From positions 12,065,996-12,129,995 of the forward strand of contig BSBM01000762.1 of the NCBI GenBank assembly GCA_027924585.1: 64,000 nt of DNA. The letters run 5' to 3'. The notes under the pieces are model-generated. The model made no database searches. It was not told the DNA's origin and worked only from the letters and a program-made list of their open reading frames with translations. The stretch is from Larix kaempferi. Taxonomy: Eukaryota > Streptophyta > Pinopsida > Pinales > Pinaceae. How positions within the stretch are numbered: the stretch's first letter is position 1; every line of letters begins with the position of its first letter. Positions 43,621 to 55,939 of this stretch are shown in pieces. The position numbers and the translations under genes are program-made.

Positions 43621-44235
43621 CTCATATAGAAAGGGGGAACATCATCTTCTTGGGAAATTTAAACATGGAGTCCAAATAGGAGGGTTGGATTATCATCATG
43701 CAAATTAAGAGTATCAAGCTTCTTTTCTTCTTCTCCATTTACTATTTTCAGAATATGTTCCTTGTACTCTAAGTTTTTTACCAACTCATTTAAGGGAATT
43801 GAGATTTTTATTTTGGAGATTTCATTTTCTAAACTTAAAGCATAATGAGCCTTCTATATTGTTTTCACATTACCTTCATCTCTTCCTCCTGGGCCCTTTT
43901 TAGGAGCTTATGTTCCCTTCTCAGTTGCTTTTTCAGAGGAAATAGTCTTTGGATCACCCCTCCTAGGGGTTTCTTTTTTCTATTGTTAATATGTAGATGA
44001 CTCAGTAGTAGCCTTTCCTTGGTCTACTATTACCTTCCTATTTCTCAAATTATGTTTCCTCTAAAATTCATAGATGGAATTTTGGAAGCCTCTTTGGTAT
44101 TGGTCAGATTCTGATTCTTCTAGGCTATTATCCAACTGCAGAGATGACTGGTCATGTTCCTCTTTAGTCAAATAGAATTGGGGTTGGATCTAATCAAAGA
44201 GTTGGATCTGATCTTCAGGGGGGTCCATCTTCTTC

Positions 44236-45559
44236 TTATCCTACTACTAGGTTCTCAGCAAAAGGTGTTCTGATTGGATGATTCTCATCATTTCTAGGAT
44301 GTCTTGGATCTCTTGGTCTTGCATGTGGGGCAGGAGATATCCTATAATTTTTATTTTGAGCATGAGGCTCTAGGTTTTCTCTGGAAGGAGTCCTATTATC
44401 CAGGGAGATACTATCCACCAATCTCTCCATAGTCCTCAGAATATGGTCAAACCTGATATCAATGGATTGGGATGTAGAAGGTTGGATTGCCTCATTAGAT
44501 CTCTTTTTCTCAGCTTTAGTTATATTTTTCATTTTACCCAAGGCCATCAAATTAGCTTCTATTTCTACAACATCTTTTAACATATTAAATAAGGTGGAAG
44601 ATCTCCTTTCTCTCAAAATGAGAGAAAAGTCACTATCAAATCAATTATCATAATGAAGATTGGTTTCTCCCAGAGGAGGCTTGATGTCCATAGGGATAGA
44701 ATTATACATTCTCATGAATCTAGCTGAAAATTCTTGGATAGTCGCAACATTGGTTTTCGTTTTGTTTTCATACTGGGTGAGAATTTGGAGAGGATTTTGT
44801 TTATCTTTCCATCTGGTCAGGAAATCTTGTTCAAATCTCTCATAGGTAGCGATTCCTCCATTTTGTAGGGATTTGAACCAATTCTTCACTTCTCCTGCAA
44901 GACTCTGGGAAAATAGCCTCATCTTGAGATCATCTTCATCCACCTCTTCCAGATCTATAAAATCAATAAAGTTGTCCACATGGTGTTGTGCAGAACCATT
45001 TCCTTGCCCATCAAATATCATGAGACGTTTGGCATATCCCACAGGTAGGTCATGGATATTGGCATGGAGGGATAAAGGGGCAAATCTATCATCCATTTCT
45101 CTTGTGTTTAGCCTGGGAGTGGGGGGGAATTTTTGAATTAGTAGGAGTAGCACTAGGTATTAAAAGAGTATGCCTTAAAACAGCAGGAGGAGTAGTCAAG
45201 ACTTGGAAAATTTTTCTAGCAGCTTCAGTGAAGAGAAATAGGTAACTATTTTTTTCTTTTGTTTGTAAATTTTCCCACAAGGCACTTAGACAGTGTGTTT
45301 CGATTTTTCTTTGATAAACCATGGTTTTCTTTAGATCTGATTCAGATTTAGACCTAAATAAGGATTGCTCATATTTTAAATAAAAAGAGACAATCTCTAT
45401 AGCCCATGCCTCTTCTTTAGGTAAATAAAAAGACCTAGTTAATGGGGAAATACATGTTTGTTCTTTCTTTGCTTCCTTGATGATATTATTAGGATATGAT
45501 ACAAACTCTACTAGTTCATGATTTGGCCGAATTCTGGTAGGTATCCTTCTAAAAGCCAT
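44236..45559 (-). pseudogene. Element B Gag (frameshifted)
   Basis: It starts MAFRRIPTRIRPNHELVEFV at 45559. The first 140 residues run into a C/G homopolymer at about 45120-45127, where a one-base shift is needed to reach the main domain at 45153-44641. That domain has a typical retrotransposon Gag core: LFSQSLAGEVKNWFKSLQNG, FEQDFLTRWKDKQNP and IQEFSARFMRMYNSIP. A stop near 44641 precedes a basic, Pro-rich tail (44616-44236, DPRHPRNDENHPIRTPFA) without a CCHC knuckle. It would have formed the particle shell. Confidence 0.82.
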
Positions 45560-45702
45560 ATTTCTTCCAAGAGATTCACCAATCTAAAAGTTGGAGTTGC
45601 TAGGGAAAATGTTACAACTTGGAAATTTTTGATCCTCTGTTTTCCCTCAGAGATCTGATTTGACGCTTTGAAATTCTTGTTCTGGGAAAGAAGTCTTTCA
45701 AA

Positions 45703-45721
45703 ATCCCCAGTATGGTTGCCA
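45703..45721 (-). promoter_or_regulatory. Element B primer-binding site
   Basis: On the minus strand, TGGCAACCATACTGGGGAT begins 3 bases inside the 5' LTR (LTR end at 45725). It matches the general form of Tat/Ogre-type sites (TGGCGACTCTGCTGGGGA). This fixes the 5' end of element B at the right, in agreement with the gene order. Confidence 0.7.
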
Positions 45722-45724
45722 CAA

Positions 45725-47689
45725 TTTTATCACTCAAGATTATCTTGGGTTGCAGGAGAAGGGATCATGAGGTAATTGTTTCAAACCAAGCTTTGGTGGA
45801 TGGAAACTAGCCTTTCCAACCACAAAGAGGGCTTTCTCTTTCACAATTCACTCAGCACTTAGGATATCATTTGCATGGGCTAGTTATGTATAAAAGTGGT
45901 GGCTAGACCTTCAGGAAATGATTTGTAGGGTGTTTTTTTAGCTGGTTGGGGTTAAGGACAAGAGCACAATTAGGCGTGGACTCAAACTTCAATGGATTTA
46001 TAGTCACAAATGACTGATTTAGACAAAAATTTAAGAAGCAGAGGCAAGGTAGATGAGGTTTTTTCAAGTCAAATATATCACCGGATGAAGGAAAAAAAGG
46101 AAACAAATTCCATCACAGAGCTAGAGCATTTGAAAATGAATTCTAACCTCCAGCTTTAAGAGGAAAGGGTGGAATACCTAGTCATATGCATATAAAGAAT
46201 AAAATATGAATTTTAGACCATGTAGTCTTGATATAGATACTGCAAAAGCAAAAAATCAATGGAAATACAAATGAAGAACACATGCACAAGAAGTAACAGA
46301 CATCAAAACAATTATCACATGAATCTTTTCTCCAGAATCGAGTCTTCTCATGAATTGAAAGACTAAGTTTGATACATATGTAGAGCTCTTAATCTCTTAG
46401 AATCCAGAAAACATCCAACCCTTTAGTATAATTCAAAATATGCCTTTATAGGCTTACAAAACATCAAACAAATTCTAACTAACTGATAACAGTCTAGAAC
46501 TAGAAATGATGAGGCCGTTCAAACCAAACTTCTCGAACCAATTTCCTCTGAGTCTATTAGACGCGCATGTGGGAAACTCTATGCGTTGTCACTGTGCATT
46601 TGGGCCTTGGAAACCACTTATTCTCCCTTCGGATTCAGTGGTCTGTTTTAAGTTGATATGGACAGGGAACCATGATATGCTTCTCCTTGGATCCCAAATC
46701 GGCTCCCAAATGTGCCATTTCCCTGTGAAATTCTTAATTTTCCATAGGAAAAATTTTCCCTGTTTCTGCTAAACATTCTTTGATCCGCAATCTGCAATCC
46801 AAAATTAGGGTTTTGGAACTCGAAAAGATTGAGAGGACCTTTCCAAAAAATACTTCCACAATCCTCATTCCACAATGTGGGTTTCGGAAATCGGAAAGTC
46901 TCCTTTATGCCTCTTTAAAAATGTCACTTCCACAATCTGCATTCCACAATGCGGGTTGCGGAAATCGGAAATCCATTGCACAAATTCATGAAAATCACCT
47001 TCGCAATATGCATTCTGCAATCTGGGTTGTAGATATCGAAAACCTAAATTTGCGCCCCTGGAAAATTATGCCTCTGCAATCCGCATTCCGCATTGCGGGT
47101 TGCGAAAATCAGAAACCCACATCTGCACCAGCGAAGAAATTATGCCTCCGCAATCCAGATTCGGCAATGCGGGTTGCAGAAATTGGAAACCCAACTTTGC
47201 ACTCTTGAAAAATACTGTTCTGGCTTCTGCAATCTCCAAAGCGGGTGTAGAAAGTCAGAAAGTCAGACCTGGGGGAAAGTGGAAAAGTATAAAATCTCTT
47301 GATCGGGTGTGCTACGGATCTTCTCCCAGACATTGATCTAGCCCTGTTCTTCAATCTTGACCGTCCATTTTCTCTTTGGAAGCAGAAAATCAGTCGATCA
47401 AATGGGTCTTCCGCAATTGTTTTGGGCTGTCGGATATGGAATTCTACGACTGTTTTGGCTATTGATTAATCCTGGCCGTTCAACCTCTGTATATTGTGGA
47501 AGGGTTCCACTGCCTTATTTTTCCCCTTTTTTCTCAATGCAGCTCAATCGTTTGGCTCGGATTTGCTTGACCCTTAGCCATTTTTCAGTTTTCTAACTTT
47601 TTTGTGGCGTAGGAGGTTGATGGGAATACTTGGGGTTCTTGTAGGGGGGTTCCCTTTCCTTGTCAAGGATATTGATAGGGATGTTAACA
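45725..47689 (-). mobile_element. Element B right LTR (5' LTR)
   Basis: About 1.97 kb. Its inner end (TTTTATCACTCAAG) is related to the start of element C's LTR at 48857 (TGTTAGCACTCAG), and the following 100 bp are also similar, so B and C share an ancestor. From 46065 on it is homologous to the left LTR. It contains the hairpin array at 46850-47270. The outer end is GATGTTAACA at 47689, then the minisatellite. Confidence 0.8.
46850..47270. repeat. Tandem hairpin units in element B's right LTR
   Basis: Counterpart of 26858-27300: about six units of 70-74 bp, each opening with variants of CCGCAATCCGCATTCCGCA and its complementary arm GCGGGTTGCGGAAATCGG. Units are seen near 46852, 46926, 47000, 47073 and 47146. 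Both LTRs have the same number and order as far as I can align by eye. Confidence 0.76.
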
Positions 47690-48320
47690 GGGTGTTAGAG
47701 GTTAAGAGAGAGAGAGAGAGAGAGAGATTGGGAGTTAATAAAGATAGATATATAGAGAGAGAGGAAGAGAGAGAGATTCTAGGTTACGATTTTAGAGAGA
47801 GAGAGATCTGTGGTAAAGGGTTACGAGTTAGAGGTTTATATAGATAGATGGAGAGAGAGAGAGAGATTGGGAGTTTAGTGTTTTAGAGAGAGATATATAT
47901 ATTTTTTGTTAAGGGTTTAGATAGATAGATATAGAGAGAGAGATTGAGGGTTATGGTTTTTATAGAGAGAGAGATATTGTGGTTTTGGTGTTCAGAGAGA
48001 GAGAAATATTTGTGGTTATGGGTTTAAAGAGAGAGAAATATTTGTGGTTATGGGTTTAGAGAGAGAGGTTAGAGGTTATCGGTTTAAAAAGAGAGATATT
48101 GGGGGTTAGTGGTTTAAATTTAGAGATATAGAAGGAGAGATATTGGTGGTTAGGGGATTAGAGAGAGAGATATATAGATAGGGAGGGGAGGTTAGGGGTT
48201 TAGAGAGAGAGATATATAGGTATTGGGGGTTAGGGGTTTAAAGAGAGCCAGGGAAAGAGAGAGGGATAAGAAGAGAGTGACGGGGGGTTAGGGATTTAGA
48301 GAAAGAGAGATAGATATTGT

Positions 48321-48385
<65 letters not shown>

Positions 48386-48670
48386 GAGGTTAGAAGTTTA
48401 GAGGGAGAGAGTTTGATTGGGGGATAGGGGTATAGAGGGAGAGAGAGTGTTTTTGTGAGATAGATATTGGAGGTTATAGGTTGAGAGTGAGAGAGAGACA
48501 CATAGAGAATTAGGTTTATGGGCTTAGGGAGAGAAAAATTGGGGGTTAGGGGTTTAAAGAGAGAGAGAGAGAGAAAGAGAGAAAGATGGAAATATAGATA
48601 TTAGGGGTTATGGTTTTAGAGAGAGAGATATTGAGAGAAACTAGGTGTTAGGTGTTAATATATTATACAT

Positions 48671-48708
<38 letters not shown>

Positions 48709-48856
48709 GTATAGTGAGAGATAGTGAGAGAAGGGGTTCAAAGAGAGAGAGAGATATTGGGGGTTAGGGTTTCATAGATAGAGATATGTAAGGAGAGATA
48801 TTGATGGTTAGGGGTATAATGAGAGATATATACAGAGACATAATAGAGGTTAGGGG
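47690..48856. repeat. GA-rich minisatellite, block 4
   Basis: The same repeat as blocks 1-3, with a (GT)n run near 48318-48343 passing into (GA)n and an (AC)n-(AT)n tract near 48668-48708. It ends at TAGGGG, directly before the TGTTAGCACTCAG start of element C. No gene. Confidence 0.92.
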
Positions 48857-48963
48857 TGTTAGCACTCAGAATTTATCCTTTGGTTGTAGAAGGATAATTG
48901 TTAGGTAACTCTTTCAAACTAGTCTTTACGAGGAAAATTAGCCTTTTTTCCTACCAGAGAGGG

Positions 48964-51900
48964 CGTTAGGATATTCCTATACTCCATCCTAGTCCTACCA
49001 ACATTTTCATCCTTTTCATTTTCAGTCTTGCATGCATTCCTGCATGCATTGCATGCATCTACATGCTTCCCAGTCACCAGGTTGATACCTCCAACACCTA
49101 GTCCCTAGTCTCCCAGCACTCGGGAGCTTATTTCCACTCAAATTGATCCCTCCTAGCCAGTAATGCACCCACATCTCATCATCCGCTTGACAAAGGCGCC
49201 CTTCTTCACCTACAAGTCCAGTTGTCTTCAGTTAAATGACTTATCTTCTTGATTTTAGGCTTGGCTCACTCTTAACTGACCTTACCACTCCGATGGACCT
49301 CCAGTGTGACTAGAATGCTCATTTTAACTTCAGTTAGCTCCTCATGCGCCCTCCACTGAGCCTCCTTCATTTAGTTAGTTCCAGTTACACTCAGTTACAA
49401 CTACCACACTCAGTTAGACTTAGTTTGACTAATGGTTGACAGTTACTTGAGCATTGATGACTTTACTGATGATGAGATAGACTGCTAGTTGTGCTCTGAT
49501 GATGATCTAGTGATCTTTTGATCACTCCATGAAGGATAATTCGAATTGCCACCTTGGAATTTTGAATCCCCATGCATTGTATTTTTTATTTGTCCATTTG
49601 TGATTAATGAATTAGGGTGTGTGAAGTATTTTTTCTTCTATCCGAGTTCTACTGTATTATTATTCTGTTGCTCATCTTACTACATTGACCACTCTTAATC
49701 TTATTCCTAAATTATTTCTTGTGAGGAATACATCATATTATAGATCTGATGTGAGGATTTTCACATGGTATCAAAGCATGTTGAGAGTATTGTTTATCTC
49801 CATTCCTAAGAGTTTTTTGTAGGTTATTATCAAGATTTCAAGTGCAGCAGTTTCTACATTTTTTGCAGCAGTAGCAGTTGTAAACTTTTCTATTGTTTTT
49901 GCAGGTCTTCTACAGCTTCCATGTATTCAGAAGAAATCCCTCCTCTTTCTCCATTCAACTATGATGAATGGAAACCAAAAATGATAGCACATTTGAAGAG
50001 AAAAGGTCTCTTTGATTATTGTTTTGAAAGAGTTCGAATCCTCTGAAGAAGAGATTGATTGGTTAAATAAAGGTGACCATGTCCATGCAACCATGATGTT
50101 TGCTATGCCTCCATGCATGGTACACCAATACATTAATGTTGAATCTCCAAAAGAGATATGGGCCCACCGAGATGAAAGATTTGGCAAGCAGAATGAAGGG
50201 ATTGGTCCAAACCCTTTCGAGAGGAAGAAAAGTGATGTATTCACCCTCCTTGATGATCTCATTGATCATGAACAAGTATCAAACATATCTCATATTGAAG
50301 TTGTCCACAAAGAAAAAGAACTTGCAAATTCTACACTCATGCTCCAAATTTCTTCTATTTTGAATTTTGTGCCTGCTCACACTCTAGAAATTGCAGAAGG
50401 TCCTAAATCCTCTCTTGCACCAGAGTTTGTTGGTTTGAATCTTGAACTATTGAATGTTTCAGAGGTAAAACCAGCCATTGGAGGTAATGCATTCGCTCTC
50501 CTTGATCACGCAGCTCTTATGTACTACTATATGATCATTATTTCATTCTTTCAGAAGGTTATTGAAGATGATGGCCATTGCCATTCGCTTGGGATAATTT
50601 CTCATGCATTTACTGGTTTTGATCTCACCTCTAATCGTTCAAAGGAGATATCAAGAAACCATGATTCAAGTCTTGGACCTAATTTGGATTCTAAGCAATC
50701 ACTACTTGGGATAATTTCTCATGCATATGATGGTTTTGATCTCACCCCTACTGGTTCAAAGGAGATCTCAAGAAACTATTCTTCAAGTCTTAAATCTAAT
50801 TTGGATTTCAAGCAATCATGTGATGGTTCTTTTTGGAATAATCTCACCCATGATGGTTCGAAGGAGAAGACAAAAGACAATCTACACATTCATAGATTTG
50901 ATCCTACTTCATCTAATTCGAATCACAGGTTCAAGGATCATCCTCATACTTTTGGATTTGTTCTCATCATATTCGATCTGAAGAGCAAGTACAAGCACAT
51001 GCTTTCTGAGCATGATCCACTTCTTCCTAAGAAGAAGATACCTCCAGACATATGACCAAGCATCACACCTTCTTGATTTTGGAGCATTTATTTTTGTGTG
51101 TGCCTTACAGTCTATTTTTTGGGGGGGTATTTTTCCCATGAGGTTTTTCCCCATTTCCTTAGTTTATTGACTATTATTATTCATTGTATTAGGTGACCTT
51201 TGGTCTTAGTTTTCAGGGCCCAGGATGCATTAATGGGGGGTGTTAGGATATTCCTATACTCCATCCTAGTCCTACCATCATTTTCATCCTTTGCATTTTC
51301 AGTCTTGCATGCATTCCTGCATGCAACATGCATTCCGCATGCATTGCATGCTCCCTAATCATCAGGTTGATACCTCCAGCACCTAGGCCCTAGTCTCCCA
51401 GCACTCAGGGGCTTATTTCCACTCATATTGATCCCTCCTAGCAAGTGATGTGCCCACATATATCCATCCACTTGACAAAGGCACCCTTCTTCACCTACCA
51501 GTCTAGTTGTCTTCAGTTAACTGAGTTATCTCCTTGATTTTAGGCTTGACTCACTCTTAACTGACCTTACCACTCCGATGGACCTCCAGTGTGAGTAGAC
51601 TGCTCATTTTGACTTCAGTTAGCTCCTCATGCACCCTCTACTAAGCCTCCTTCATTCAGTTAGTTCCAGTTACACTCAGTTACACCTACCACACTCAGTT
51701 AGATCAGTTTGACTGATGGTTGACAGTTACTTGAGCATTGATGACTCCACTGATGATGAGATAGACTGTTAGTTGTGCTCCGATGACACTCCAATGATAT
51801 TTTGATCACTCCATGAAGGCTAATTCGAATTTCCACCTTGGCATTTCGAATCCTCATACATTGTATTATTTATTTGTCCATTTGTGATTAATGAATTAGG

Positions 51901-52049
51901 GTGTGTGAAATATTTTTGCTTCTATCCGTGTTCTACTGTATTTTTATTCTATTGCTAATCTTACTGCATTGACCACTCTTAATCTTATTCCTAAATTCTT
52001 TCTTGTGAGGCATACATCATCTCTTAGATCTGTTGTGAGGATTTTCATA
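48964..52049 (+). mobile_element. Element F: gag-only LTR retrotransposon, Ty1/copia-like
   Basis: LTRs at 48964-49765 and 51241-52049 are similar but not identical. The 5' LTR starts CGTTAGGATATTCC (mutated TG) and ends TTTTCACA; the 3' LTR starts TGTTAGG. The target duplication is GAGGG (48959-48963 and 52050-52054). The primer site TGGTATCAAAGCATG (49766) resembles the initiator-Met tRNA site of copia elements, and the polypurine tract AATGGGGGG precedes 51241. The only gene is Gag-like, so this is a gag-only (TR-GAG type) element. It lies in element C's LTR. Confidence 0.88.
49921..51055 (+). pseudogene. Element F Gag-like protein (frameshifted)
   Basis: It starts MYSEEIPPLSPFNYDEWKPK at 49921, the usual N-terminus of copia-type Gag (FxxxxYxxWK). 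A frameshift near 50020-50045 joins it to the frame ending at 51055, with EEIDWLNKGDHVHATMMFAM and PKEIWAHRDERFGKQNE. These match the capsid-like UBN2/Gag domain. The C-terminal half has two near-copies of a 39-40 residue repeat (LGIISHAYDGFDLTPTGSKE, nucleotides about 50588-50705 and 50706-50824) and a shorter third. There is no zinc knuckle, protease or Pol. Confidence 0.78.
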
Positions 52050-52806
52050 GAGGGCTCTCTCAAAAATATATAAAATGGCTAAAGATATTGGAAAAATATT
52101 ATGTTTTCAAAACTGGTGTATGGTTGAAAGACTCAAGAACTATTGGGCACGGAGTCACATCTGAAATATTTAAAGACCAACAACATTTCAATGGTAAATA
52201 TTTTGGCAAAGGAAAGGTAGTTGTTATGTCATAGTCAATTTTTTTAAGCGGGTGGTATTTGAAGGAAGAGAAACAATCTACCAATATTAAGAATCAACCA
52301 CAGATGAATTTAACATTGATTTTCGAGGAAAAATATGGATTCTTTGGTGTGATTAAAAGAGAGCATGGTCACATGAATTCTAAATTAAGTAAAACTTTCA
52401 CCATAAAGCATGAAAGAATAACAAAATGAAAGAGTTTCACTGGAAATCACGAATCACGTAGAGGGGAAGAAAAATATAGACCATAACATGAACAACACAA
52501 GAATCTTTGCTCCTAAAAATGCGCTTCAACTCTACATGGTAATATTTATCAAAGATGAAGCAATCTTCAATACAAATTGTATCTCTTCATGGGTTCCAAC
52601 CCTTACAATATTGTCCAAAGTATTTTTATACAAAAACCCCCTTGAGGAAAACCCTAATTTCCTTGTAACTAAAAATAGTAAATATTTAACTAACTATTTT
52701 TGGCAGGTGCTGACAGAGGTCTTCAGGAGTGTAATTTGCACTTCATCTTTCCATACGTTTCCACCATCTTCCATTGATATATAGTGGTTATTTCATAACT
52801 CATCAT

Positions 52807-55800
52807 CTATTTGACAAAAACCTTCATTTCTACGTGATCTGCAATGGAGATTGGGGGTATCCTTCCACAAATCATGGCCAACTTATTTAAAATTTCAAAG
52901 TCATTTGAAAGTTTTTCCAATAATATTTTCCCTGTTAAAACATGAGTTAAATATTCAATTTTGTCATGATTCATTCTAACCTTAAATAATAATTCTTTGT
53001 AATTACTCTGAGGAATCAACTCATTATTTTCTTCCCAAAATGAAGGTAATCCTTTCTCAACTAACTTTTCAAATTTATTCTTGAAGTATGCAACCTATTT
53101 TTTCATGTGTTCAGCTCTAGCTTGAACATTTTCAATATGTGCATGTTTCCCAAGCACTCGCCTTCCCCAAGTTATGTCTGATACATTGTTTTTTATTAGC
53201 ATTCCTTTCAGATAGTCTTCTGTCATAGTATTTAGAAATCTATAGTGTTTTCTGCTATGTCTTTTGGTTTTCTGTTCAAAACTTCATTCATGGATGTACA
53301 TCTTTGCAAGCTTTCATCTTCTACCTTTTGTTTTTCCTTCATGAAATTAAAATAGGGTCTGAATTTTGTAGCTTCTTCTATGATTGAATCCCATATTATA
53401 TGTTTTGCACCCTGCATTGGGAGTTTCCCTGTCACCTGGGTTATGAATCTTTGATTTCTACCAATTAGATATTTATTCTTATCTTCTAATTCTTTTATTT
53501 ATTTGTCCTTTTTTCAGATTTTCTTCTTCTAATCTATGTTTCTCTTCTTTTAATTCCTTTATCTCCACCTCTTTCAAGCTAAACTGAGACATAGTTTGGA
53601 TGAGATCATCTGTACTTGGTTCTTTTCATGTTTGATTAGTTCCTTGTTGTTCTTGTGTTATGGCTGCCAATTTTCCTTTAAGATCTTCAATTTGATTTTT
53701 ATACTTATCCTATATTTTTCCCATTCAAATTATTTTTCTATAAACTTCAACAACTTTTCTTTGCTGTCATACAAGTCATGAGATAAGATTTCTCTTTCTT
53801 GTTCCAACACAGTAAATTCTGAAGCTTGAATTAACTATGTTGTTGGAATCTTGAGTTTCTTCTTGAGAAGATGAATAGTAATTTATTTTTCCATCAACAA
53901 CTTTTTGCTTGCTTCACCTTTTTTGGCTCCATCATTATCTTCCATCAGATCTATCTGCAACCTTTTAATTTGTTGTTGATGAGATTTATTCTAAGTTTTT
54001 TCCTGCCTTAGTTGAGCTTCCAACCTATTAACTATGTTTTGAAACTTTGAAAACTTCAAAGTAGCCTTCATTAAGTCTGTATAAATAACTTCCCGAGTCT
54101 TCCTATGCAGATGAATCTTGTCTAGCACTGTTAATTTTTGTCAAATTCAATTTCATTTTTGTAACTTTTTCATTAGATGACACATCTAAATTCAAAGTGT
54201 TTTCTTTAGGATACCTACTAGCCATCAAGGTGACTTCTCAATTCATTAGGCTTCGAACTTTTGGGAATAAATTATAAGTTTTTTCTGAAGTCGCTTGCTT
54301 ATCATGTCCATATTTAACATACATTTTTTCTCTTGACTGAAATCTACTAGTGTCACCAACTTCCTTAGCTTCCTGAAATTTGTAATCAAGCACTTGAACT
54401 TATCGTGCTTGATATTTCTCTTTGTTCTTCTCTTTTCCATCTACAAATACAACCAAACCACTTTGGGGGTCTTCTTTAAGTCTCTTTTATCTTTCCTTCT
54501 CTTCAATTTATGCACCAATAATGTTTTCAAAAATCCTTTTACTAACCATCTCCACCTTGCCTGAGGTAGGTATTACTTCTGCTAAAGATATTTCTGGAAC
54601 AACAAGATTTGACTGTGAACATGTTGGGGATTCTTCGTTAGATTCATATTGTAAGAGATTGGCTATTTTTGATAATCCATCAACCTCTTGATGGTAAAAA
54701 GCCTTACTTTTATTTTGATTTCTCCTTTCAGAAATAATGTGGTAGGGATCATAATTGACAACAGTTTCCTTTTGAAAATCTAACTCGTCCAACTATTTTT
54801 CTACAAATGAAAGGGCATACTTATTCTTTACAATGAAAGGGCCTATCTTCAAGGGAAAATTTATTTTAGTGGCCTTTTTAAAATCCAAAAAGTGATCATT
54901 CTCAAAAGTTAATTTTTTCCTTATAAATTTCATAGCAAATATACTTGAGGTAAAAAATGCTGGCAACATGTAAGGTTCTTTCATGAATCCATACAATCTG
55001 ATAACTATATGTTGTTTCAACAAAAACCAGTCTCCTACTGCCATGTCCTGTTTCAGCTGCATCAAATTCTTCATTTTTGGTAATACTCTTGGCAATTCTT
55101 CTCCAAAAATAAATCTATACACCTATGATAGAATATGGTTCATGTAATTGAACATATTATCCTCTAATGTGTTTGAAAAAAATACCTATGAAAAATGTAA
55201 ATCTTTTTTACTTGAAAACAGTAACATCTTCATGCGATAAGACAAGAACCTGAAATTTTTGGTGCTGTGGAAATGCACCATCTGAGAATTAACATTTTCA
55301 GCCAAGAATTCATCATATTTAAGGCATGGTATCTAGTTGTACTCTACTCCTGGTATCCCAAAAATTATTCTAAAAAGCAGACATAACTGGAATTTTGTTA
55401 CCACTGTATCGCTATCTAGCCCTAAAAAATGAGCAATTAAAGATAGGACCAAGTGAGTACTATCATTGAAAAAATTCATATCCAATAGGTAAGGGGTATC
55501 TTCGATTTTGAGGTCAGGGTTTAGGCAACTAGTTAGAAAAAATTGCTTGGTTTCTGGGGAAGAATGATGATAATGATTGACTACGTCCTCTTTGGTAAAA
55601 ATTTCTTGTTCATGGGATTGTGACAGTGGTAGACTCAATAGGACAAACAATTTTGTACTTTGGGGCATTCATGATTACTTTCTCAGTCTGCAAGTAATTC
55701 ATTACGCACCAGGAAAAAAACTCAGGAAACCCTATAATTTGGTCTGGGAAGAAATATATGAAAGAAGATTGAAAAACTCTGTGTATATCTGCGCCTTCTT

Positions 55801-55939
55801 TATACAACCTATCCAATCTGTCTTTTATCTCTATAATTGAAAATTTAACCACAGGGTAAAAAATATCTTTGTCCCTGTCTTCTAGGGCATCATCTATCCT
55901 CGCATATTCGACATTTGAGGTTTCTTCCATCCCTTCCAA
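52807..55939 (-). pseudogene. Very long degenerate ORF inside element C's LTR
   Basis: In gene orientation: MEGMEETSNVEYARIDDALE at 55939, then FPDQIIGFPEFFSWCVMNYL, PYLLDMNFFNDSTHLVLSLI, VGDWFLLKQHIVIRLYGFMK and, from about 54.4 kb on, a Lys/Glu-rich coiled-coil-like stretch with many stops, ending NKLAMICGRIPPISIADHVE near 52807. Joined, it would be about 1000 residues. The plan (globular part, then coiled coil) recalls ORF3 of element G, and the location inside the LTR recalls element A. I do not recognise the family. At least six stops or frameshifts break it. Confidence 0.6.

Larger units (their letters stand above)
26061..47689 (-). mobile_element. Element B: decayed Tat-like LTR retrotransposon carrying element G
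   Basis: Direct LTR copies lie at 26061-27754 and 45725-47689, with genes on the minus strand: Gag (44.2-45.6 kb), protease (split at 43.4 and 31.8 kb), RNase H (31 kb), RT (30 kb), RNase H (29.4 kb), integrase (28-29 kb). Removing the 11.5-kb element G leaves an element of about 10 kb. Both ends abut the GA-rich minisatellite. The left LTR lacks about 340 bp found at the start of the right one, so that end is truncated and no target duplication can be shown. All genes are broken. Confidence 0.85.

Noticed and set aside
50012-51055. Host gene at 50.0-51.1 kb
   Set aside because: It lies between two LTRs with a primer site and polypurine tract, and its N-terminus is a copia Gag type.
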